From an uncultured Alphaproteobacteria bacterium (GTDB taxonomy: Bacteria; Pseudomonadota; Alphaproteobacteria; RF32; CAG-239): a stretch of 53,416 nt of DNA. How positions within the stretch are numbered: the stretch's first letter is position 1; every line of letters begins with the position of its first letter. The notes beneath the pieces were generated by a model. It was not told the DNA's origin. It worked only from the letters and a program-made list of their open reading frames with translations, and ran no database searches. The stretch is from the NCBI GenBank assembly GCA_944393665.1, contig CALYAX010000012.1:1-53416 (forward strand), given 5' to 3'. Below are positions 46,613-53,416 of this stretch, in pieces. Position numbers and translations under genes: made by a program.

Positions 46613-48624
46613 TATATTCCCTTAAAAAAAGCTTTAACAGCTTTTAATCTGGCTTTAATATCTTTTTTCTTTTGTTTGTACTTTTTACGTTTTTTGCCAA
46701 AAGTGATTTTTGAAAGCAGCTTATAAAAATAATATTTAAGCTTATAATAAGTATATCGGATAGCATCCCTAATAACCATCTCATTAGGTTTTTGAACGAT
46801 CTGCTGAATTGTTGTACTATTTCCTTTCAAATTATCATAAAGAATTTCGTGATAAAAGGGAGAACTGACAGCATATTTCCAAAAATAGCCGCTCATTTCC
46901 AAACAAGCATTATGCCATGGCTTTTTACTCCCTGCATAATGGACAATCCAAGGATTCTCTCTGCTTTCAATATAGTCATATAACATACTGACAGGCATTG
47001 TTTGCATCCAGTCTCTGTGCCAGACCGGAATATGAAATTCCACATTCCACCTTGCATCCAAAAACAACACCCTATTTTCACAGACAATATTGAAAATATC
47101 CTGGTCTACAAATTTTGGAAACCGTATCCGTTCTAATGTGTCAAACAACTTTTGACACGTATTTTCTCGTCGCATCTGCTGGATATTCATTAACAGCACG
47201 CCACTTTGAAAATAATTTAGGCCATTTGACAAGTTCAGGAAATTTCCGAAATAAGAAATCCCGAAATTTTTATCTTTGCTTGCCCAACGGATGCATTCAT
47301 AATCCCGGACAGCAGCAACTAAATATTTATCATCTAAAACAGTATCATATAATTCCGCAATATCCTTATCGGCTACCAAATCGCAATCCAAATACAACAC
47401 TTTTGAATATTCTTTAAAAATTTGGGATATAAAAAAACGATTATACACAGCCTTCGTAAAATGAGAACGTGTAAAAAAAATGTCTGGTAAATGAGAATAA
47501 TACGGCCTGAGTGAAATAAAACGGATAGAAATATTTTCTCGCTTCATTTGCAAAATTTTTTTCTGCTGCGCAACAGGTAGTGTTTCATATAACACATTAA
47601 TATCATAATTATTTCTTGAACTTGAATTATCAATGATTGATTGAATAGCTACTCCTAAATAAGGAATATAATTTTGATCTGTTGAAAAACAGATTGCAAT
47701 ATTGTTTTTCTTAAAAGCCGGCGAGATAAATCCTTTTATTTCAGGTGTCGTATCTTCTATAAAAGTCCGTTTCAACTCTAATATTTTAACTTTTTTTGTT
47801 TGCTTAAGATACGTAAGCCAAATGCCGAACAACCATTCCGAAATATAACCTAAGGCTCTGGCTTCTGAAACATTGTAACGGGAGATGTCAATACGCTTTT
47901 CGGCTTCAAATATAATGGGAAATATCCAAGAAGCATAATCTTCAAACAGTTTCCTTTTCATGACAAAGATATTCGTAAAATAGGCATATTGTGAAGAATT
48001 ATAAGTTTTTACAGCTTCTTCATATTCGGGATGTTTTTCCTGTATAATTTTTAATACTGCATCATAATCTTCTATATGCTGGACAGAGGGATTAGCATTT
48101 AAATAATGATTATAGCAGTTAAAGGTTCCAATTTTTTCCAGATCGCATTTTTCAGCCACAACAACATCATATTGTTCAACAACCTTTTCAACTTCCTCTG
48201 CAGTCAAATGGAATTTTTTTATATAGTCGTCATCAATTTGTTTATTATAGATAAGCCCGACGCGATTAGGTACATCTGTATTCTCGAGGTTAAAGCAAAG
48301 GTGCCGACGATAATGCATTAAACCGATATAATCCGGATTACCCAATTGCTCATAATTTTTCCAAGCCCAGTATAGAGCCGTTAATTCATTAATTCTGCGA
48401 TTTTTAGCTGATATATGCTCTCCAGTATTATCACCAATTGTGTTATTCTTCATCCAATCTAAATATTCTTGAATGCTTGTCCCATCCTTTGAGCATTGTT
48501 CAGCAACTTCTCTTCCGACATGAATAGGTGTAAAAACACGATCTTTCAATAAGCTACACGGCGTATGGCAAGCTATTAAAATTTTGATATTCGACTTTTT
48601 TACTGCACTAGTTGTTTTATTCAT
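46612..48624 (-). CDS. DUF4422-GT8 fusion glycosyltransferase
   Basis: A 670-residue two-domain transferase. Residues about 12-270 are DUF4422 (KILIACHTPCSLL; ELTALYWAWKNYEQLGNPDY; IGLMHYRRHL), a predicted GT-A-like domain. Residues about 310-570 are GT8 (ICFSTDQNYIPYLGVAIQSI; metal-binding YLDCDLVADKD; HYAGSKKPW). A very basic C-terminal tail (GKKRKKYKQKKKDIKARL) probably touches the membrane. It is a paralogue of the first two domains of the 949-residue protein upstream. It presumably adds two sugars of the repeat unit; donors are unknown. Confidence 0.88.
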   Translation of the reverse strand: MNKTTSAVKKSNIKILIACHTPCSLLKDRVFTPIHVGREVAEQCSKDGTSIQEYLDWMKNNTIGDNTGEHISAKNRRINELTALYWAWKNYEQLGNPDYIGLMHYRRHLCFNLENTDVPNRVGLIYNKQIDDDYIKKFHLTAEEVEKVVEQYDVVVAEKCDLEKIGTFNCYNHYLNANPSVQHIEDYDAVLKIIQEKHPEYEEAVKTYNSSQYAYFTNIFVMKRKLFEDYASWIFPIIFEAEKRIDISRYNVSEARALGYISEWLFGIWLTYLKQTKKVKILELKRTFIEDTTPEIKGFISPAFKKNNIAICFSTDQNYIPYLGVAIQSIIDNSSSRNNYDINVLYETLPVAQQKKILQMKRENISIRFISLRPYYSHLPDIFFTRSHFTKAVYNRFFISQIFKEYSKVLYLDCDLVADKDIAELYDTVLDDKYLVAAVRDYECIRWASKDKNFGISYFGNFLNLSNGLNYFQSGVLLMNIQQMRRENTCQKLFDTLERIRFPKFVDQDIFNIVCENRVLFLDARWNVEFHIPVWHRDWMQTMPVSMLYDYIESRENPWIVHYAGSKKPWHNACLEMSGYFWKYAVSSPFYHEILYDNLKGNSTTIQQIVQKPNEMVIRDAIRYTYYKLKYYFYKLLSKITFGKKRKKYKQKKKDIKARLKAVKAFFKGI

Positions 48625-48653
48625 ATTACGACCCTAACAAACCAATTAATACA

Positions 48654-49310
48654 CTAAATATTTACCACTTCCAAAAGATATTGCTTTTTACTATTTTTGA
48701 TGGCACCCCCCACCAGTATACAATTTTTAGGATATTCATGATTTGTAACAACTGAATGACAGGCCACGACAGAACCGTCTTTAATATGGCTGCCCTTTAA
48801 AATTAATGCATTTTCACAAAACCAGACATGTGAACCGACAAAAATATTCTCGGCGACATTAACTCTTTGACCAGAATTAATATCAAAAATTGAGTGCCCA
48901 TCCGATGTTACAAGTTTAACATTTTTAGCAAAAAGACAATCTTCACCGATACTTATATGCGAATTTTCCTCTCCACACTCAAGAGAGATATTATCCCCAT
49001 TAAAATTACATTTATCAGCAATAGAAATGGAACAGTTATCTCCTTTAAAATAAGGACCACCAGAATAGAAACATAAATACAAGTTTCTCTTAATTATACA
49101 ATTTTCACCAATTGTAACCGAATTATTATTGCCATCAAAATGAATATGAATTCTGCCCAATAAATGAATATCGCCTTTAATAACAAAGCTGTTGTTTATC
49201 CCACTTATTTGAAAATCAAGCTTTGAAGGATCAATAGCTTCGGGATAAATAATCTGATTGTTATTTTCATCTTCAATATGATAAAAACTACCAATTTTAT
49301 ATCGGTTCAT
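48654..49310 (-). CDS. hexapeptide-repeat acyltransferase
   Basis: A 218-residue left-handed beta-helix protein, probably an acetyltransferase that decorates the polysaccharide. Hexapeptide coils run through most of it (SVTIGENCIIKRNLYLC; SISIADKCNFNGDNISLE; HISIGEDCLFAKNVKLV), followed by the catalytic-loop region with VGSHVWFCENALILKGSHIK. Its ATG overlaps the end of the 949-residue gene by four bases. Codon use is AT-rich, like the neighbouring transferases and unlike the housekeeping genes. Confidence 0.85.
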   Translation of the reverse strand: MNRYKIGSFYHIEDENNNQIIYPEAIDPSKLDFQISGINNSFVIKGDIHLLGRIHIHFDGNNNSVTIGENCIIKRNLYLCFYSGGPYFKGDNCSISIADKCNFNGDNISLECGEENSHISIGEDCLFAKNVKLVTSDGHSIFDINSGQRVNVAENIFVGSHVWFCENALILKGSHIKDGSVVACHSVVTNHEYPKNCILVGGAIKNSKKQYLLEVVNI

Positions 49311-52156
49311 TTTCCACCTTTTGCTTTTATTAATTCTTTCATAAGCAGGGCTTCCTTTTCAAAATCATGTCCTGATGAACGAGCCTTTCGTTCGACATCA
49401 GACTGATTTTCCTTAAAATAATGAACCGCATAATTCTCCGGAACATCTGAATAGAAATTGAAACCATAAAAATCAACATTCTTAAAATTTTTAAGGACTT
49501 TAGAAAGAAAATATATTAAGTTTGCACCGCTCGTCGTAAATTTTATGTCTATTTTCTGATGAAACTCACGAATAATCTCTTCAGAAATATACAGACAGGG
49601 TATTTTATGTTCTAAAATAAAATACTTATAAAAATCAGAATGGAAACCCCAAAAATATCTGACATCTTGTGCAAAAATAACAGCTTTAAAATTTTCTTTT
49701 CTGAGCAAAACATCATCACCGCCACAGCCTACAAGCCATATATCGGTTTTGGCACCATAATCTTCCTGATATTCATATTCCGTAGCATAATTATTCATAC
49801 GAATAACAATATCATGGGCATCAATTTCTGTACCTTTCTTCTTACCCAGATGACTAGGTCCGTTGCCAACAACGGCTATTGTCTTACCGTATAATAAACT
49901 TTCTAAAACCGCAGAATTAGTTACCCTGTTAAAAGCATCATAGATATCTGCGGTCTGCCTGATATTCTGTAAGTGGTAATACCCATGTTGCGAAGCAAAA
50001 TATGCCAGATTTAGTTTTTTATCAAAATCTTTGTCTCCAAACCTTTTTGTATATGATTCTAATAACCTTTTAGCTGTATCTTCATCTCCAGTTTCAAGAA
50101 CCATAGCCATATATAAAAGGTGCATACGTGCATCATTGGTGAGAGTGACAAATTGCTTCGCCAATTCCAGCATGGCAGGCGAATTTCCGTACACGGTGTA
50201 CGGAAATATAAAATGACGCCATATTTGCATACGGTTTTCCAATTCGTTTGCACAAACAGAAATTTTGTTTGCTCCATTCAGCTTATGTTTACTCTTTTTC
50301 AATCCCCAAAAATTATAAACTGTCTCAACACTATCTGAAATACATTTTTTATAATACAGTAGCCCCAATATTCTCTTGGTAATCTTATGAGGCTTTTTCT
50401 TAACGGTTTTAATCGGAATATTAAAAAGCTTAATCTGCTTTATTTCCGGAGTTTTAATCTTTTGAAACACTTTAAAGCTTTTTTCTGCTTTTTCGCCTTT
50501 TTCCTTATAGTCAGCCCAGGGAGTCAATGACAAATAATAATTATAAATATCTTTATACGGATGGTTTGTATTCGGCGTCCAAGGTTTTGCCTTTCCAACA
50601 AAATGCACCACTGTGGGATCTTGGCAAGAATCCGCAAAATCAGTAGCATCTGTCGGCCTAAATCCGCCCAGCAGCTTATGAAATTTAAAAAACATATTAT
50701 ATCGATAACTGATAAGTTGAATCTTATCATGAAAAGCATCATTCAAAACATCTTGATCGCAGATGTAATAATTTTGATAATTCTGCTCGACAACATCTTG
50801 CATAAATTTTAAGTAATCATTTTCCCGGCAAGCCTTAGCATCAATTAACAACACTCCGCTGTTGATGTATTTATCATCAGGAAGTTTTATACAACGGGCC
50901 AGATTTGGTGCATTGATATCTTCGACACCACCAAACCAGCTGTCTTTCATTTCTATAGACATCATATTATTCAGATCTTTTAGAACCACCAAGTCAGAAT
51001 CGAGATAAATAACCTTATTGACAGCCGGCAGGACATCCGGAATTAAAAGCCTTACATAAGCACTCATATTTATATGCTCAGGCCTTCTTATTTTTTTAAA
51101 AATATCCAGCTTCTTCCTGTCAATCTTAGGATAATCTATGGTGAAAGATCGCATTTTTCTCAATTTTTGAAGCTTCCGCTTATTTACCAAAGATAAATCT
51201 TCGGACAAAATATGAAAATGATATCTGTCAAGTGCATTCGCATTCTTTAAAACTGAGGCCATTGCCGCTGCAGTATGATGAACATAATTATTGTCCGTCC
51301 CCAAACACACATCAATGTCCACACCCAGCTGTACTCTCTTCTGATCTTTATTATCTATATAATACAAAGGGAAAGTTTTAACCTTCAATGACGATAAACT
51401 CTGTTTATACTCCTTAAAAATATTAAGCAGAAATTCTGAGAGAAATCCACAAACTCGTTGTTGTTCCAAAGAATATTTTTGCCATTTTATGCGTTTCTCC
51501 AACTGAGCAAAAACATCAAAAACAAATGAAGCATATTCAAAGAAAAGTTCTTTTTTCATCACGAATATGCCATACCAACTGATTTTAGATGAATGGTATA
51601 AAACTTTATCAACACTTTCTGCCATCTCCGGATAACTCTTCTTAATAATTTTTTGCAGCTCTTCTAGATCTTCTCGATTATGTTCAACTGCATACTGCTC
51701 AAATATATTATCAAGAAACTTTTTGCTTTTATTAGACCAAGCCCCCAACGGCTCGGATAAAATCATGTCGCTGCCAGAACAAGCTTTTACGATTTTTTCA
51801 TCCAGCAACCCCTGAAAACTTTTATCTTCCTTATTATTAGAAAAATTAAGCAATCTCCTATAATGCATTAATCCGATATAATCCGGATTTTCTAATTTTT
51901 CATAATTTTTCCATACCCAATAAAGTGCTGTCAGCTCTGCATACAAACGATTCTTTCCTGATAAGTTTTTACCCGTATCATCTCCGTCCATATTATCTAA
52001 CAGCCAAAGATAATCGTCATAATCCATTATGCCGTCTTTAGAGGCCTGGGTGGCCAAAGTACGTCCCAAATGAATTGGAAACAAAATATCGGATTTAAAC
52101 AATATCGCCGGCTTGTGATAACCTACCATAATTTTTACTTTAGGCTGTTTCTTCAT
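49307..52156 (-). CDS. three-domain glycosyltransferase: DUF4422-GT8-GT29 (sialyltransferase-like)
   Basis: A 949-residue fusion. Residues about 5-260 are DUF4422 (LTALYWVWKNYEKLENPDY; IGLMHYRRLL). Residues about 281-545 are GT8 (DVCLGTDNNYVHHTAAAMAS; metal-binding YLDSDLVVLKD; VVHFVGKAKPW). Residues 560-755 are a basic, helical TPR-like linker. Residues 756-949 resemble GT29: an L-motif-like IAVVGNGPSHL with IDAHDIVIRMN, an S-motif-like FTTSGANLIYFL with VDFYGF, a motif-III-like HYF and a VS-like HDFEKE. GT29 is the animal-type sialyltransferase family and is uncommon in bacteria. Whether this domain uses CMP-sialic acid or another CMP-sugar cannot be read. It overlaps the glf stop by four bases. 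Confidence 0.85.
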   Translation of the reverse strand: MKKQPKVKIMVGYHKPAILFKSDILFPIHLGRTLATQASKDGIMDYDDYLWLLDNMDGDDTGKNLSGKNRLYAELTALYWVWKNYEKLENPDYIGLMHYRRLLNFSNNKEDKSFQGLLDEKIVKACSGSDMILSEPLGAWSNKSKKFLDNIFEQYAVEHNREDLEELQKIIKKSYPEMAESVDKVLYHSSKISWYGIFVMKKELFFEYASFVFDVFAQLEKRIKWQKYSLEQQRVCGFLSEFLLNIFKEYKQSLSSLKVKTFPLYYIDNKDQKRVQLGVDIDVCLGTDNNYVHHTAAAMASVLKNANALDRYHFHILSEDLSLVNKRKLQKLRKMRSFTIDYPKIDRKKLDIFKKIRRPEHINMSAYVRLLIPDVLPAVNKVIYLDSDLVVLKDLNNMMSIEMKDSWFGGVEDINAPNLARCIKLPDDKYINSGVLLIDAKACRENDYLKFMQDVVEQNYQNYYICDQDVLNDAFHDKIQLISYRYNMFFKFHKLLGGFRPTDATDFADSCQDPTVVHFVGKAKPWTPNTNHPYKDIYNYYLSLTPWADYKEKGEKAEKSFKVFQKIKTPEIKQIKLFNIPIKTVKKKPHKITKRILGLLYYKKCISDSVETVYNFWGLKKSKHKLNGANKISVCANELENRMQIWRHFIFPYTVYGNSPAMLELAKQFVTLTNDARMHLLYMAMVLETGDEDTAKRLLESYTKRFGDKDFDKKLNLAYFASQHGYYHLQNIRQTADIYDAFNRVTNSAVLESLLYGKTIAVVGNGPSHLGKKKGTEIDAHDIVIRMNNYATEYEYQEDYGAKTDIWLVGCGGDDVLLRKENFKAVIFAQDVRYFWGFHSDFYKYFILEHKIPCLYISEEIIREFHQKIDIKFTTSGANLIYFLSKVLKNFKNVDFYGFNFYSDVPENYAVHYFKENQSDVERKARSSGHDFEKEALLMKELIKAKGGK
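50183..50207. repeat. 25-base perfect palindrome inside the three-domain gene
   Basis: ATTTCCGTACAC / GTGTACGGAAAT, 12-base arms around a single G. It is coding for part of the linker (FPYTVYGNS, around residues 650-658) between the GT8 and GT29 domains. Confidence 0.75.
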
Positions 52157-53271
52157 TTTACTTCCTCAAACAAATTCAAAGCACGTTCAACAGTTTGATC
52201 CATGTTATAATACTTGTAATCACCGAGCCGGCCGGCAAAATAAACGTTTTTAAGCCGCGTTGCCTTTTCCCGATAAGCGTCAAACAACTTCTGATTCTTT
52301 TCTTCAGGAATGGGATAATACCGTTCGTTCTTCCCCTCCTCATAAGGACAGGGATACTCATAAGACAAAATTGTCCGGGAAGAATGTTCATCCAGATAAT
52401 ATTTATATTCTACCGAACGGGTATAATCGTAATTTTCCGGAAAATTCAATTGCGGGCCTGACTGCAGATACTCTTTGTCATAAGTTTTGAAAACAATATC
52501 TAAGCTCCGGTACGGCAGCCTGCCCAGCTCATAATCAAAATATTCATCAATAGCCCCGGTAAAAAACAAACGCTCACAATCAATTTGCTCTCTGATCTCG
52601 CGAAAATCTGTTTTTAACCTCACCTTGATTAAAGGATGGCTGATAATTTTGTCGGCCATGGCCGTATAGCCTTCTGCCGGGATTCCCTGATATTTATCTT
52701 GAAAATAACGGTCATCCCGGCTGATATAAACCGGAATACGCCCGCTCACCGAAGGGTCCAGGTCCTCAGGTTTGACGCCCCACTGTTTGACCGTATACCC
52801 CAGAAAAACCTTTTGATAAACATATTCGGCCAAAAATTCCAGATCCGGATCTTTGCTCTGGCGCAACTCTAAAATCGGCACCTTTTTATTAAAACCAAAT
52901 TTTTCAATCAGCTTGCTCTCCAGCTTTTCCGCCATTTGTTTCGGAAAAACCTTATGCAGGCTGTCAAGATTAAAAGGAATATTAACTTCAATACCGTCAA
53001 TAACCGCTTTGACGCGATACATAAACCGGTGCCATTCCGTAAACCGGCTCAGATACTCCCATACCTGCCGGTTGTTTGTGTGAAAGACATGCGGGCCGTA
53101 CTGATGAACAGTAATTTCATTATTTTTATCCTTGTAGTCATAAATATTGCCGCCAATATGATCACGCCGGTCAATAATCAAAACATCTTCCTGTCTTATG
53201 CTGGCCAGCCTTTCCGCTAAAACCATCCCTGTCAGACCGCAGCCAACAATTAGATTCGTTACTTTAGTCAC
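52153..53271 (-). CDS. glf: UDP-galactopyranose mutase
   Basis: Flavoenzyme that converts UDP-galactopyranose to UDP-galactofuranose. The 372-residue protein has the FAD-binding GCGLTGMVLAERLA near the N-terminus, IIDRRDHIGGNIYDY, the family block YGPHVFHTNN, the substrate-binding WGVKPEDLDPSVSGRIPVY and the C-terminal AGRLGDYKYYNMDQTVERAL. It starts at a GTG and follows the galE-like gene by two bases. It implies a galactofuranose-containing glycan. Confidence 0.95.
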   Translation of the reverse strand: MTKVTNLIVGCGLTGMVLAERLASIRQEDVLIIDRRDHIGGNIYDYKDKNNEITVHQYGPHVFHTNNRQVWEYLSRFTEWHRFMYRVKAVIDGIEVNIPFNLDSLHKVFPKQMAEKLESKLIEKFGFNKKVPILELRQSKDPDLEFLAEYVYQKVFLGYTVKQWGVKPEDLDPSVSGRIPVYISRDDRYFQDKYQGIPAEGYTAMADKIISHPLIKVRLKTDFREIREQIDCERLFFTGAIDEYFDYELGRLPYRSLDIVFKTYDKEYLQSGPQLNFPENYDYTRSVEYKYYLDEHSSRTILSYEYPCPYEEGKNERYYPIPEEKNQKLFDAYREKATRLKNVYFAGRLGDYKYYNMDQTVERALNLFEEVK

Positions 53272-53273
53272 TT

Positions 53274-53416
53274 TTAGTACCTCTTGTTTAATTCCCAGTT
53301 CCAGGCTGTATGAATAATATCTTTAATATCAGAATATTCGGGTTCCCAGCCCAGTATTTCCCTGGCTTTGGTATTGTCGGCAAAAAGCCGGGCCGGATCA
53401 CCCGGTCGGCGCGCCG
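53274..53416 (-). CDS. galE: UDP-glucose 4-epimerase-like protein (C-terminal part only)
   Basis: Only the last 46 codons are in the window; the gene continues past its right end. The translation reads RRPGDPARLFADNTKAREI, LGWEPEYSDI and a final AWNWELNKRY, which is the usual GalE C-terminus. As a 4-epimerase it would supply UDP-galactose to Glf next to it. Confidence 0.85.
   Translation of the reverse strand, partial: ARRPGDPARLFADNTKAREILGWEPEYSDIKDIIHTAWNWELNKRY

Overview
The window looks like the chromosome of an alphaproteobacterium. The evidence is the split b/b' ATP synthase genes, the pal-cpoB-tilS order, ftsE-ftsX, MotE- and DUF6468-type flagellar genes and a DUF2125-like protein. 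Moderate GC, AT-rich intergenic DNA and Bacteroidota-like foreign genes would fit a host-associated (gut-type) member of the Rhodospirillales area. That placement is inference; no rRNA or marker gene is present to fix it.

Layout. 1-1.8 kb: 3' part of a flagellin with a beta-helix-like insert. 1.9-8.7 kb: envelope and housekeeping genes (zinc-ribbon/DUF3426 protein, ftsE-ftsX-ydcF-plsC-DUF2125 operon, rsmD, rluB, tadA). 8.8-16.2 kb: smpB, tilS, cpoB and pal, interleaved with six small genes of unknown function, most of them with their own terminators. 16.2-19.2 kb: an intergenic repeat and ppdK. 19.2-20.1 kb: almost 1 kb without a convincing gene. 20.1-23.3 kb: two foreign-looking genes, a surface-lipoprotein-like protein and an outer-membrane-protein-like protein, whose DNA is tiled from end to end with perfect or near-perfect short inverted repeats. 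23.6-25.7 kb: a secreted unknown, pheA and a GNAT acetyltransferase. 25.8-28.4 kb: the ATP synthase Fo operon atpI-atpB-atpE-atpF'-atpF, with a roughly 120-nt palindromic element inside it. 28.5-29.7 kb: a DsbA-like oxidoreductase and a DciA-like protein. 29.8-30.9 kb: fliO-fliP. 30.9-35.4 kb: an outer-membrane barrel and a 1004-residue prepilin-like adhesin with a small partner. 35.7-41.1 kb: fliL-fliM-DUF6468-motE-TPR. 41.1-45.3 kb: uvrB, an acyltransferase and pssA-psd. 45.5-53.4 kb: a surface-polysaccharide locus with GT2, DUF4422-GT8, hexapeptide acyltransferase, DUF4422-GT8-GT29 fusion, glf and the 3' end of a galE-like gene.

How the genes fit together. Two flagellar clusters supply the export gate (FliO/P), the switch and stator-associated parts (FliL/M, MotE) and a filament protein. 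Pal and CpoB belong to the Tol-Pal envelope system. pssA-psd makes phosphatidylethanolamine. The last 8 kb builds a glycan that probably contains galactofuranose (glf) and possibly a GT29-type terminal sugar.

The most unusual feature is the 20.1-23.3 kb pair. By hand I find several dozen stem-loops with arms of about 6-14 bp, many of them nested and several closed by GNRA-, UUCG- or CUUG-like tetraloops. They run through both coding regions, their leaders and their terminators, and I saw nothing similar in the other coding regions I sampled. I know of no described system that explains it.
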